Assembly (NCBI RefSeq): GCF_000423185.1
Contig: NZ_AUHM01000031.1
Span: forward strand, 1 to 64,000
Direction of reading: 5' to 3'
From: Inquilinus limosus DSM 16000
GTDB lineage: Bacteria; Pseudomonadota; Alphaproteobacteria; DSM-16000; Inquilinaceae
DNA: 64,000 nucleotides
Shown one piece after another: positions 7,895 through 16,308 of the stretch. The translations under genes were made by a program, and so were the position numbers. Positions within the stretch are counted from its first letter, which is position 1; every line of letters starts with the position of its first letter. Under the pieces are notes generated by a model. That model ran no database searches, had not been told where the DNA came from, and saw only the letters and a program-made list of their open reading frames with translations.

Positions 7895-9100
7895 CTACAG
7901 CACGAAATCGGCGGCGGTCAGCGAGGCGTCGACGACGATCTGGACCAGGAAGTCCGTATGGCGGTCGCCGTCCACGTCCGCCCGGACCAGGAAGCTGCGT
8001 CCGGTCCCGATCGGCGTGATCAGCAGCTCGGCGCCGGCGCCGGTGTAGGTGGTGCCGGCGACGATGGTGAAGGCGGTGTCGCCGTTGGCGGCATCGCCGT
8101 CGGCATCGATGGCGCCGAGATCGACGATGTCGCCCTCGGCGCGGGAGAAGTCGTGGATCATCTCCCGGAAATCGGGATAGGTGGTGACGTCGGTGTCGGC
8201 CAGCGAGGTGTAGACGAAGCGGTCGGCCCCGGTCGCGTCGTAGAGATCGTCGCCATAGAGGTTGTCGTTGCCGGTGCCGCCGATGATCGTGTCGTCGCCG
8301 GCCTCGCCCATCAGCTGGTCGTTGTATCCCGCGCCGATGAGGAGGTCGCTGCCGTCGCCGCCGTAGAAGGCGTCGAAATAGTCGGCGCCTGTCGCGATAT
8401 CGTCGCCGCCCATGCCGTGGAAGCTGTTGATCGCGCCCAGGCCGCGCAGGATGTTGACGCCGTCGTCGCCGGTCACGTTGATCCCGCGCAGCCGGCTGCC
8501 CTCGATGATCTCGATGCCGCTCAGCACGTCGCCCTCGGCATCGCCGCCGGTGCTGACCCCGGTGGTCAGGTTGATCGTCGGGCCGACCGGGCTGTCGGCA
8601 TAGCTGACCGTGTCGATGCCGGAGCCGCCGATCAGATGGTCGGCCCCGGCGCCGCCGTCGAGCAGATCGTCGCTTTCGCCGCCGTTGAGCACGTCACGGC
8701 CCGCCAGGCCGAACAGGACGTCGTCTCCGGCCAGGCCGCGCAGCGCATTGTCGCCGGCATCGCCCGTGACGGCGTCGTCGAACAGGCTGCCGCGGACGAT
8801 CTCGAAGCTGTCCAGCAGCACATCGCCCTCGGCGTCTCCGCCATGGGCGGAGCCGGCGGTCAGGTCGACCGAGACGCCGGCATCGCTGTCGCCGTAGTTG
8901 AGGGTGTCGATGCCCGCCCCGCCGCTCAGCGTGTCGGCGCCGGCACCGCCGTAGAGATTGTCGTCGCCGTCGCCGCCCTCGAGCCGGTCGTCGCCGCCCC
9001 GGCCGCGCAGCAGGTCGTCGCCGCCGAGGCCATGAAGGCTGTCGTCGCCGTCACCGCCGAACAGCCGGTCGTCGCCGTCGGTGCCGATCAGGATGGTCAT
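7895..9100 (-). CDS. RTX (haemolysin-type Ca2+-binding repeat) protein 1
   Basis: A 401-residue protein made largely of GGxGxDxLx nonapeptide repeats (for example GGDGDDSLHGLGGDDLLRGRGGDD), which fold into Ca2+-loaded parallel beta-rolls after export. Three repeat blocks are separated by spacers such as GIDTVSYADSPVGPTINLTTG. The C terminus (DFREMIHDFSRAEGDIVDLGAIDADG to LTAADFVL) is the serralysin/M10 C-terminal type and ends in the hydrophobic-tail signal typical of type I secretion. There is no N-terminal signal peptide and no catalytic domain, so it is probably an extracellular structural or adhesion protein. No T1SS exporter genes are nearby. It diverges from a paralogue across 247 bp. 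Confidence 0.9.
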   Translation of the reverse strand: MTILIGTDGDDRLFGGDGDDSLHGLGGDDLLRGRGGDDRLEGGDGDDNLYGGAGADTLSGGAGIDTLNYGDSDAGVSVDLTAGSAHGGDAEGDVLLDSFEIVRGSLFDDAVTGDAGDNALRGLAGDDVLFGLAGRDVLNGGESDDLLDGGAGADHLIGGSGIDTVSYADSPVGPTINLTTGVSTGGDAEGDVLSGIEIIEGSRLRGINVTGDDGVNILRGLGAINSFHGMGGDDIATGADYFDAFYGGDGSDLLIGAGYNDQLMGEAGDDTIIGGTGNDNLYGDDLYDATGADRFVYTSLADTDVTTYPDFREMIHDFSRAEGDIVDLGAIDADGDAANGDTAFTIVAGTTYTGAGAELLITPIGTGRSFLVRADVDGDRHTDFLVQIVVDASLTAADFVL

Positions 9101-9158
9101 CTCTCCCTCCCAATCCGTTGGACTATGCCGATCGCTCTGCAGTCCGCTTCATTTGAAA

Positions 9159-9173
9159 TCTTATTCGATAAGA
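9159..9173. promoter_or_regulatory. Palindrome in the divergent RTX promoter region
   Basis: TCTTAT-TCG-ATAAGA, perfect 6 bp arms, in an AT-rich island (about 9145-9190) of an otherwise GC-rich region, 59 bp from the start of RTX protein 1. It is a candidate operator serving both divergent RTX genes; the regulator is unknown. Confidence 0.35.
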
Positions 9174-9347
9174 AGTTTATAGATTTCGGCCGAACGGAGT
9201 CCATCGCTGTCATGTGAAATCTTCTGAGCCGGATGCCGAGCAGGCACCGGCCATATCGTATGTTCGGTTGATGTGGCGGGCGGTTTGGAAAGCTACGATT
9301 CGCGCCAGAGGCGCCGCGGGGCGTCGGCGGGCACGGGGGCGATCCTG

Positions 9348-10853
9348 GTGAGCAACATCTTCGGCGACGACAATCCGAACACCCTTTACGGCACGGCCGC
9401 AGCCGATTCCGTGTACGGCCGGGGCGGCAACGACACGCTGATCGCGGTCGATGGCTATGACGAACTCTACGGCGAGGCGGGTGACGACATCCTGTTCAGC
9501 GGCGGCAGCAACAATGATCTCTATGGCGGGGACGGGAACGACACCGTCGACTACAGCCGTGCCGATCTCCTCGAAGGAGGCGCGCGTGCCAGGATCGGCA
9601 TGCAGGTCGGCGGCAGCGGAGCCTCGCTGGCCGATACGATCGGAACGGATGTGGAGAATCTCACCGGGACGCTGTTCAGCGACTGGCTGATGGGATCCGC
9701 TGCGGACAACATCCTCAAGGGCGACGAAAGCCCCGACGTCTCGGGCTCCGGCGACGAGCTCTACGGCGAGGACGGCAACGACAGGCTCTATGGCTATCGC
9801 GGCGACGATAAGCTCTATGGTGGTGCCGGCGCCGATATTCTGTACGCAGGCCTGGAGGACGACAGGCTCTACGGCGATGCCGGCGCGGACGGTCTGAGCG
9901 GCGAGCAGGGCGACGACGTCCTGCGCGGCGGTGACGGCGACGACGGGCTGGAAGGCGGGAGCGGAGCCGACATCCTGCTGGGCGGCGCCGGCTTCGACAC
10001 CGCCCGCTACACGACCAGCCTCGCCGGCGTGGCGGTGACGATCGGGGCCTATGGAATCGGCGGCGACGCCGAAGGGGATTTCGTCGGGCCGGACGTGGAG
10101 AATATCGGCGGATCGAACCAAGCGGACGTGCTGGTCGGCTCCGCCGCCGACAACCGTCTCGACGGCGAACCGCTCCGCACCCGCACGGGCGGGAACGACA
10201 GGCTCTCAGGGCTCGGCGGCAACGACACGCTTTCCGGCGGGTTGGGCGACGATATCCTCTACGGCGGCGCCGGGGCCGACCGGCTCGACGGCGGCGACGG
10301 TATCGACACCGCCAGCTACTTCACCGGCGCCACCGGGGTCGCGGTCAACCTCGTCGGCGGCACCGGTGCCGGCGGCGAGGCCCAGGGCGACACACTGGCT
10401 GGGATCGAGAATCTCTCCGGCAGCCAGGGCAACGACAGCCTGGTCGGGAACACCCTCGCCAATGGGCTGCAGGGCTGGAACGGCAACGACGTGCTCGCCG
10501 GGGCCGGCGGCAGGGACGTTCTCACCGGCGGCGCCGGGGCCGACCGCTTCGTCTATGGCAGCGCGGCGCAGAGCCCGGTCGGGGCCGGCGCCGACCGGAT
10601 CACCGATTTCAGCCATGCCCAGGGCGACCGGATCGACCTCTCCGCCATCGATGCCAGCACCGCCGCGGCCGGCAACCAGGCCTTCAGCTTCATCGGCGGC
10701 GCCCTCTACACCGGCGTCGCCGGCCAGCTGCGCTATGCCGTCACCAACGGCATCACCACCATCGCCGGCGATCTCAACGGCGACAAGGTCTCGGATTTCC
10801 ACATCCAGCTCACCGGCAGCATCGGTCTCGTCGCCGGCGACTTCGTGCTGTAG
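9348..10853 (+). CDS. RTX (haemolysin-type Ca2+-binding repeat) protein 2
   Basis: About 501 residues, almost entirely RTX nonapeptide repeats in several blocks (GGNDTLIAVDGYDELYGEAGDD, GEDGNDRLYGYRGDDKLYGGAGAD, GGNDTLSGGLGDDILYGGAGADRLDGGDG), with spacer elements AGVAVTIGAYGIGGDAEGDF and TGVAVNLVGGTGAGGEAQGD. It ends in the same C-terminal module as its divergent neighbour (DRITDFSHAQGDRIDLSAIDA, tail AGDFVL), a type I secretion signal. The GTG at 9348 gives VSNIFGDDNPNTLYG, matching the start of the neighbour; GTG 9273 would add 25 residues of atypical composition. No enzymatic domain is seen, so it is probably secreted and Ca2+-stabilised. Confidence 0.88.
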   Translation: MSNIFGDDNPNTLYGTAAADSVYGRGGNDTLIAVDGYDELYGEAGDDILFSGGSNNDLYGGDGNDTVDYSRADLLEGGARARIGMQVGGSGASLADTIGTDVENLTGTLFSDWLMGSAADNILKGDESPDVSGSGDELYGEDGNDRLYGYRGDDKLYGGAGADILYAGLEDDRLYGDAGADGLSGEQGDDVLRGGDGDDGLEGGSGADILLGGAGFDTARYTTSLAGVAVTIGAYGIGGDAEGDFVGPDVENIGGSNQADVLVGSAADNRLDGEPLRTRTGGNDRLSGLGGNDTLSGGLGDDILYGGAGADRLDGGDGIDTASYFTGATGVAVNLVGGTGAGGEAQGDTLAGIENLSGSQGNDSLVGNTLANGLQGWNGNDVLAGAGGRDVLTGGAGADRFVYGSAAQSPVGAGADRITDFSHAQGDRIDLSAIDASTAAAGNQAFSFIGGALYTGVAGQLRYAVTNGITTIAGDLNGDKVSDFHIQLTGSIGLVAGDFVL

Positions 10854-10862
10854 CGCGGCGAC

Positions 10863-11321
10863 TCAGCTGAGCTTCCGCAGCAGCGTGATCAACGTCGTCC
10901 GCTCGGCTGCACTCAGCGGCGCCAGCGTCTCCTCGGTGATGCGGCGGGCGTTCGGCACGGTGCGCTCGGCCAGGGCCTGGCCGGCGAGGCTCAGGGCGAC
11001 CTCCAGCCGCCGGCCGTCCTCGGGGTCGGGGCGGGTCTCGATCAGGCCGCGCTTGCCCAGGCGGTCGACCACGCCCTTGATCGTCGCCGCGTCCATCGCG
11101 GTGCGGCGGCCGAGGCGGTTCTGCGAGCAGGGGCCGCGCTCCAGCAGCTTGGCCAGCACCGCCCATTGCGTCGCGGTCAGGTCGTCGTCGCCGATGCCGG
11201 CGGCGAAGATCGCGGCGTGGCGCTGGCTGACCTGGCGCAGGATGAAGCCGATCTGGTCGTCGAGGATGTAAGGGGGCTGCTCGGCCCCGGACCCGCGCGT
11301 GGCGGAAACGGTGATGCTCAT
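10863..11321 (-). CDS. MarR-family regulator, NicR/BpsR-like
   Basis: A 152-residue MarR protein with winged helix motif GPCSQNRLGRRTAMDAATIKGVVDRLGKRGLIETR and wing DPEDGRRLEV. The segments DDQIGFILRQVSQRHAAIF and TAMDAATIKGVVDRL recall NicR of Pseudomonas putida and BpsR of Bordetella, MarR regulators of nicotinate catabolism that respond to 6-hydroxynicotinate (established for those proteins). It starts 12 bp after livF and is the last gene of the 12.6 kb reductase/hydroxylase/ABC operon, so it is probably autoregulated within it. It is the prime candidate for binding the GTATAC palindromes at 6076 and 23507. Family certain; effector inferred. Confidence 0.87.
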   Translation of the reverse strand: MSITVSATRGSGAEQPPYILDDQIGFILRQVSQRHAAIFAAGIGDDDLTATQWAVLAKLLERGPCSQNRLGRRTAMDAATIKGVVDRLGKRGLIETRPDPEDGRRLEVALSLAGQALAERTVPNARRITEETLAPLSAAERTTLITLLRKLS

Positions 11322-11333
11322 GGCCGGTTCCTA

Positions 11334-12038
11334 TCACACCGCGAGATAGGCGTCGCGGATCTCCGGCTGCGCCTCCAGCTCCGCCATCGTGCCGCCGAAG
11401 CGGATGCGGCCGGTCTCGATGATGTAGGCGCGGTCGGAGATCAGCCGGGCGAAATGCAGGTTCTGCTCGGACAGGAGGACGCTCAGCCCCTCCCGCTTCA
11501 TCGCCAGGATGGCGTCGGCCATCTGCTCGACGATCTTCGGCGCCAGCCCCTCCGACGGCTCGTCCAGCAGCACCAGGGACGGGTTGCCCATCAGGGTGCG
11601 GGCGATGGTCAGCATCTGCTGCTCACCGCCGCTCATCCGCCCGCCGGGGCGGCGGCGCATCTCGGCCAGGTTCGGGAACAGGGCGTAGAGCCGCTCCGGC
11701 GTCCAGGTCGGCGCGCCCGGCCGCGGCGGCTGCAGGCCGACCGCCAGGTTCTCCTCCACCGTCAGGTCGGTGAAGATGCGGCGGTCCTCCGGCACATAGC
11801 CGAGGCCAGCGCGGGCGATCTCATGCGTCGGCCTGGCGACGATCTCGGCGCCACGGAACAGGATCCGCCCCTCGCGCCGCGGCACCAGCCCCATCAGCGC
11901 GCGGAAGGTGGTGGATTTGCCGGCGCCGTTGCGGCCGAGGAAGGCGACGACCTCTCCCGCGCCGACCTCGAAGCCGACATCGAACAGGATCTGGGCCGGG
12001 CCGTAATGGGCGCTGAGGCTGGAGACGGAAAGCGTCAT
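11334..12038 (-). CDS. livF: Branched-chain-type ABC importer ATPase, LivF
   Basis: A 234-residue cytoplasmic nucleotide-binding subunit. Walker A is GRNGAGKST, the signature MSGGEQQML, and Walker B VLLDEPSEGLAP; the last is the hallmark of the LivF class. Its ATG overlaps the livG stop (ATGA). It powers the fused permease encoded just upstream. The Liv/HAAT family imports amino acids, amides and aromatic acids; the operon context argues for an N-heterocyclic carboxylate or its derivative rather than leucine. Substrate inferred. Confidence 0.93.
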   Translation of the reverse strand: MTLSVSSLSAHYGPAQILFDVGFEVGAGEVVAFLGRNGAGKSTTFRALMGLVPRREGRILFRGAEIVARPTHEIARAGLGYVPEDRRIFTDLTVEENLAVGLQPPRPGAPTWTPERLYALFPNLAEMRRRPGGRMSGGEQQMLTIARTLMGNPSLVLLDEPSEGLAPKIVEQMADAILAMKREGLSVLLSEQNLHFARLISDRAYIIETGRIRFGGTMAELEAQPEIRDAYLAV

Positions 12039-12814
12039 GCGGGCACCCTTTCCCGATGCCGGGCGTCGTAGACCAGGTCGTCGCCGAGATAGACGGCGCG
12101 CACCTGCGGGTCGCGGCGCACCGCCTCGGGCGCGCCCTCGGCGATCAGTGCGCCGCGGTTCAGCACCATGATCCGGTCGGCGTGCTCGAACACCACATCC
12201 ATGTCGTGCTCGGTGAACAGCACGCCGATCCGGCGCTGCCGCGCCACCTCCGCGGTCAGGCGCATCAGCGCCGTCCGCTCCTTCGGCGCCATGCCGGCGG
12301 TGGGCTCGTCCATCAGCAGCAGCTTCGGCGCGTTGGCCAGTGCGATCGACAGCTCCAGCCGCTTGACGTCGCCATAGGCCAGCTCGCCGCAGGCCCGCTC
12401 CGCCGCGTCGCCCAGGCCGACGAGGTCGAGCAGCGCGTCGGCCTCGTCACGATAGGCGCAGCCGGCGAAGCGCAGGCCGAACCGGCGGTGATGCGACAGC
12501 AGAGCCACCTGAACATTCTCGCGCACCGTCATCGAGGCGAAGGTGGCGGCGATCTGGAAGGTGCGGCCGACGCCCAGGCGCCAGACCCGGCGCGGCGGCA
12601 GGCCGGTAATGTCCCGTCCCTCCAGCCGGACGCGGCCGGCATCGGGCCGGATCTGGCCGTTCAGCATGTTGAAGCAGGTGCTCTTGCCGGCGCCGTTCGG
12701 GCCGATCAGGGCCAGGATGCCGCCGGCCTCGAGCGTGAAGTCGACGCCGCGCACCGCCTGCACACCGGCATAGGATTTGGCCAGGCCCTCGACCTGCAGC
12801 AATGGCGCGCTCAT
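12035..12814 (-). CDS. livG: Branched-chain-type ABC importer ATPase, LivG
   Basis: A 259-residue ATPase with Walker A GPNGAGKST, Walker B LLLMDEPTAGMAPKER and a C-terminal LivG extension (EGAPEAVRRDPQVRAVYLGDDL). The signature region reads LAYGDVKRLEL, in which the usual SYG of LivG is replaced by AYG, a common variant. ATGA overlaps at both ends show coupling with the permease and livF. It acts as the partner ATPase of LivF on the inner face of the membrane. Confidence 0.93.
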   Translation of the reverse strand: MSAPLLQVEGLAKSYAGVQAVRGVDFTLEAGGILALIGPNGAGKSTCFNMLNGQIRPDAGRVRLEGRDITGLPPRRVWRLGVGRTFQIAATFASMTVRENVQVALLSHHRRFGLRFAGCAYRDEADALLDLVGLGDAAERACGELAYGDVKRLELSIALANAPKLLLMDEPTAGMAPKERTALMRLTAEVARQRRIGVLFTEHDMDVVFEHADRIMVLNRGALIAEGAPEAVRRDPQVRAVYLGDDLVYDARHRERVPA

Positions 12815-14697
12815 TCAGCGGCCTCCATACGGGATGCCGCGGCCGAGACTGATGTCACAGGCTTTCGCCGTCTCGCGCGGATCTCCTCGACGAAGCCGAC
12901 GAGACCCTTGGGGAAGGCCACCACCAGCAGCACGATGATGCCGCCCAGCACCAGCTTCGACAGGTCGGTCTGGCTGACCAGCCAGATCGCCAGCGCCTTG
13001 TAGACGATGGCGCCGACCACGGCGCCCGACGCGGTCTCGATGCCGCCCAGCAGCACCATGACCAGCCCGTCGATCGACAGCGGGATGCCGAGATTGTCCG
13101 GGAAGACGCTGCCCTTGAGGAAGGCGAACATTGCGCCGGCCAGCCCGGCCGTGGTGCCGGCGACCAGGAAGGCGGCCCATTGCACGCCGGCCCGGCCGAT
13201 GCCGATCGCCTCCGCCCGCTGGGTCGAATCCCTCACCCCGCGCAGGGCATAGCCGAAGGGCGAGAAGGTCAGCACCCGCAGCAGGGCGATGCCGGCGGCG
13301 GCCACGGCCAGCGCCAGCCAGTAGAAGCCGGCCGGGCTCGACGCCCAGGAGGAGGGCCAGATCCCCAGCATGCCGTTGTCGCCGCCGGTCAGCTCGACCC
13401 ATTGCGTCGCCACCGACCAGGTGATCTGGGCGAAGGCCAGGGTCAGCATGGCGAAATAGACGCCGGACAGGCGCACGCAGAAGGCGCCGAACAGCGCCGC
13501 GCCGACCAGGCCGAAGACCGGGCCGGCCAAGAGGGCCGCCTCCATCGGCAGGCCCATCGCCTTCACCGCGAAGGCCGCGCCATAGGTGCCGAGGCCGAAA
13601 TAGGCGGCATGGCCGAAGGAGGCGAGGCCGCCGGTCGTCATCAGGAACTGCAGGCTGGCGGCGAACAGGGCGAAGATCGCGATCTCGGCCGCCACCGCCA
13701 GGGCATAGCCGCCGGCCACCGTCGGCAGCAGCGCCGCGGCCGCGAGCGCGGCCAGCAGGGCGACGCGCTCGCCGGTGCCGAACGGGCGCCAGGGCCGGAT
13801 GGCGATGCCGATGGTGGGGCGGGCCGCCGCCTCCGGCTTGCCCAGCAGGCCCCAGGGCCGCACCACCAGCACGCAGGCCATCACCAGGAACACCAGCACC
13901 AGAGAGATGGTGGGGAAGACCAGGATGCCGAAGGCGTTCAGCTCGGACACCAGCACCGCGGCGATGAAGGCGCCGGGCACGCTGCCGAGGCCGCCGATCA
14001 CCACCACGACGAAGACCTCGACGATGATGCGCAGGTCCATGGTGTGGGTGACCGCGTCGCGCGGGATCTGCAGCGCCCCGCCGAGCCCGGCCAGGAACAC
14101 GCCGAGGGCGAAGACGCTGGTGAACAGCCATTTCTGGTTCACGCCCAGCGCCGCCACCATGTCGCGGTCCTGCGTCGCCGCCCGCACCAGCACGCCCCAG
14201 CGGGTGCGCCGGAACAGGAGCCACAGCAGGCCGAGCACGACGGGGCCGAGGACGATCAGGAACAGGTCGTAGAGCGGCAGCCTCTGGCCCAGGATCTCGA
14301 CCGCACCGCGTAGCCCCGGCGCGCGGCGGCCGACCAGATCCTCCGGCCCCCAGATCAGGACCGCGAGGTCCTGGACCATCAGGGTGACGCCGAAGGTGGC
14401 GAGCAGCTGGAACAGCTCCGGCGCCCGGTAGATCCGGCGCAGCAGCACGATTTCCAGAAGGGCGCCGAGCGCCGCCACGATCAGGGCCGCGGCCACCAGC
14501 CCGCCCCAGAAGCCCAGGGCGCCGGAGAAGCGTTCGGTCAGGGTGTAGGCGAGATACGCGCCCAGCATGTAGAAGGCGCCGTGCGCGAAGTTCACGATCC
14601 GCGTCACGCCGAAGATGATCGACAGACCCGACGCCACCAGGAACAGCGAGGCGGCGCTGGCGAGTCCGGTCAGGAACTGGGCGACGAGGAAATCCAC
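12811..14697 (-). CDS. Fused LivH-LivM permease of branched-chain-type ABC importer
   Basis: About 628 residues. Residues 1-290 are LivH-like (SGLSIIFGVTRIVNFAHGAFYMLGAY, then VVVVIGGLGSVPGAFIAAVLV). After a linker with RPWGLLGKPEAAARP comes a LivM-like half (SLQFLMTTGGLASFGHAAYFGLGTYGAAF and LVMVLLGGIETASGAVVGAIVYK). Most Liv systems encode the two permeases separately; here one continuous frame carries both. The frame has no ATG start; GTG 14697 follows GGGAGAGG and is preferred (TTG 14700 is also possible). It overlaps livG by 4 bp. A 161 bp hairpin repeat separates it from the binding-protein gene. Confidence 0.9.
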   Translation of the reverse strand: MDFLVAQFLTGLASAASLFLVASGLSIIFGVTRIVNFAHGAFYMLGAYLAYTLTERFSGALGFWGGLVAAALIVAALGALLEIVLLRRIYRAPELFQLLATFGVTLMVQDLAVLIWGPEDLVGRRAPGLRGAVEILGQRLPLYDLFLIVLGPVVLGLLWLLFRRTRWGVLVRAATQDRDMVAALGVNQKWLFTSVFALGVFLAGLGGALQIPRDAVTHTMDLRIIVEVFVVVVIGGLGSVPGAFIAAVLVSELNAFGILVFPTISLVLVFLVMACVLVVRPWGLLGKPEAAARPTIGIAIRPWRPFGTGERVALLAALAAAALLPTVAGGYALAVAAEIAIFALFAASLQFLMTTGGLASFGHAAYFGLGTYGAAFAVKAMGLPMEAALLAGPVFGLVGAALFGAFCVRLSGVYFAMLTLAFAQITWSVATQWVELTGGDNGMLGIWPSSWASSPAGFYWLALAVAAAGIALLRVLTFSPFGYALRGVRDSTQRAEAIGIGRAGVQWAAFLVAGTTAGLAGAMFAFLKGSVFPDNLGIPLSIDGLVMVLLGGIETASGAVVGAIVYKALAIWLVSQTDLSKLVLGGIIVLLVVAFPKGLVGFVEEIRARRRKPVTSVSAAASRMEAAE

Positions 14698-14720
14698 CAA
14701 GCCTCTCCCGTTTTTTCCTA

Positions 14721-14881
14721 GTCCCCCCTCCCCCTGCGGGAGGGGGGTAGGGGGAGGGGGGTGCCGATGCGGGACTCCGGCGATGCCGGTTCTAACTGCT
14801 CTTAGGGTCGAACCATCCAAACGGCTCTTTCGGCTCGAACCCCCTCCGCCCCTAACCCCCTCCCGCGAGGGGAGGGGGGAC
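14721..14881. repeat. Intergenic palindromic repeat, family A copy 1
   Basis: Starts GTCCCCCCTCCCC and ends GGGGAGGGGGGAC. Each end contains its own C-rich/G-rich hairpin (CCCCTGCGGGAGGGG and CCCTCCCGCGAGGGG), and the two ends also pair with each other over 161 bp. It fills the gap between the binding-protein gene and the permease gene. Two more copies (35087, 45651) occupy the same kind of position. Confidence 0.9.
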
Positions 14882-14891
14882 AAAAAGGTGG

Positions 14892-16094
14892 CTATTCCGC
14901 CGGACGCAGCTTGGCGACTTCGGCGTCGCCCGGCAGGTAGTTGGCGCCGTCGCGGTACTGGAAGTCGACCATCACGCCCTTGCCGTCCTCGACCGAGGTC
15001 TTGCCGACGAAGGCGCCGAGGGTCGACTGGTGGTCGATCTTGCGGAAGGTGATGGGGCCGAAGGGGCTGTCGACGCCGATGCCCTCGGCGGCCGCGATCA
15101 GCTTGTCGGTATCGGTCGACCCGGCCTTGGCCAGGATCGCCGCGATCGACTTCATGGTGGTGTAGCCGACGATCGAGCCGAGGCGGGGATAGTCGTCGTA
15201 CTTGGCCTGGTAGGCCTTCAGGAAGGCCTCGTGCTCCGGCGTCTTGATCGCGTACCAGGGATAGCCGGTGACGATCCAGCCCTCCGGCGTCTCGTCCTTC
15301 AGCGGGTCGAGATATTCCGGCTCGCCGGTCAGGAAGCTGACCACCGAGCGGTCGTCGAACAGGCCGCGGGTGTTGCCTTCGCGCACGAACTTCACCAGGT
15401 CGGCGCCGAAGGTGACGTTCAGGATCGCCTCGGGCTGCGCCGCCGCGAGCGCCTGCACCACCGCGCCGGCGTCGATCTTGCCCTGCGGCGGCCACTGCTC
15501 GTTGACCCATTCGATGTCCGGCCGCTTGGCCGACAGCAGCTGCTTGAACACCGCCACGGCCGACTGGCCGTATTCGTAGTTCGGCGCCACCGTCGCCCAG
15601 CGCTTGGCCGGCAGCTTCGCCGCCTCCTCGGCCAGCATCGCCGCCTGCATGTAGTTCGACGGGCGCAGCCGGAAGGTGTAGCGGTTGCCGTTGGCCCAGG
15701 TGACGGCGTCGGTCAGGGGCTCCGCCGCCATGAAGAACACCTTCTTCTGTTTGGCGAAGTCCGACACGGCGAGGCCGATGTTGGAGAAGAAGGTGCCGGC
15801 CAGGATGGTCACGCCCTCGCCCGAGACCAGCTCGTTGGCGGCGGTCACGGCGTCGGCCGGCTTGCCGTTGTCGTCCTTGGAGATGACGACAAGCTTCTGG
15901 CCGTTCACGCCGCCGGCGGCGTTGATCTCCTCGATCGCCAGCTGCCAGCCCTTGCGGTAGGGCTCGGTGAAGGCCGGCAGGCCGGAATAGCTGTTGATCT
16001 CCCCGATCTTGATCTCCTGCGCCCCGGCCGCAGCCGGCCCGCAGAGGGCGGCGGCCAGCGCCAGGACCGCCGCGACGTGAAACCCTGCCTTCAT
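14892..16094 (-). CDS. Branched-chain-type ABC importer substrate-binding protein
   Basis: A 400-residue periplasmic protein with a Sec signal peptide (MKAGFHVAAVLALAAALCGPAAAGA, cleavage likely before QEIKIG) and the type I periplasmic-binding fold seen in LivJ/LivK and amide- or aromatic-acid-binding relatives (IKIGEINSYSGLPAFTEPYRKGWQLAIEEINAAGGVNGQKL). It captures the substrate for the fused permease. It is flanked by two hairpin-rich repeats (16157-16273 before, 14721-14881 after), which could raise its level relative to the membrane subunits. In the operon it follows the PF06684 genes, so its ligand is probably the catabolic substrate of the pathway, nicotinate or a relative; this is inferred. 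Confidence 0.92.
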   Translation of the reverse strand: MKAGFHVAAVLALAAALCGPAAAGAQEIKIGEINSYSGLPAFTEPYRKGWQLAIEEINAAGGVNGQKLVVISKDDNGKPADAVTAANELVSGEGVTILAGTFFSNIGLAVSDFAKQKKVFFMAAEPLTDAVTWANGNRYTFRLRPSNYMQAAMLAEEAAKLPAKRWATVAPNYEYGQSAVAVFKQLLSAKRPDIEWVNEQWPPQGKIDAGAVVQALAAAQPEAILNVTFGADLVKFVREGNTRGLFDDRSVVSFLTGEPEYLDPLKDETPEGWIVTGYPWYAIKTPEHEAFLKAYQAKYDDYPRLGSIVGYTTMKSIAAILAKAGSTDTDKLIAAAEGIGVDSPFGPITFRKIDHQSTLGAFVGKTSVEDGKGVMVDFQYRDGANYLPGDAEVAKLRPAE

Positions 16095-16156
16095 CCCTGT
16101 CTCCTTCGTGTCCCGGCCCGTTCAGCCATCCCCTGTTTCTTACCACCGCCGCCCCG

Positions 16157-16273
16157 CCCCCTCACCCTCCCGCCGCCTTCGGCGTCGGGCCCCTCCCTCT
16201 CCCCGAGGAGAGGGGCGGGTTACCTCTCCTCGGGGAGAGGTCGGAATCGCGTCAGCGATTCCGGGTGAGGGGG
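16157..16273. repeat. Intergenic palindromic repeat, family D
   Basis: Outer arms CCCCCTCACCC and GGGTGAGGGGG enclose internal hairpins (CTCTCCCCGAGGAGAGG, CCTCTCCTCGGGGAGAGG, GAATCGCGTCAGCGATTC). It occupies most of the gap between the PF06684 gene ending at 16309 and the binding-protein gene starting at 16094. Single copy in this window. Confidence 0.75.
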
Positions 16274-16308
16274 CGGCGCAGGCCTCGCCGTTCTTTGCGG
16301 CGTACCCG

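Noticed and set aside
7719-8048. 109-codon plus-strand frame
   Set aside because: Only its middle (7793-7869) is meaningful, as the enamidase relic; the rest is antisense to RTX protein 1 and the start is arbitrary.
9210-10121. 303-codon minus-strand frame of Val/Ala repeats
   Set aside because: The complementary strand of RTX nonapeptide repeats is open in this frame; the periodicity comes from the RTX gene.
12815-14224. 469-codon minus-strand frame over the permease
   Set aside because: High-GC shadow (Arg/Gly/His-rich) of the LivH-LivM fusion in a different frame.
14721-14881. Family A repeat considered as a short CRISPR array
   Set aside because: No regularly spaced direct repeats with unique spacers; the structure is a pair of inverted C-rich/G-rich hairpins.
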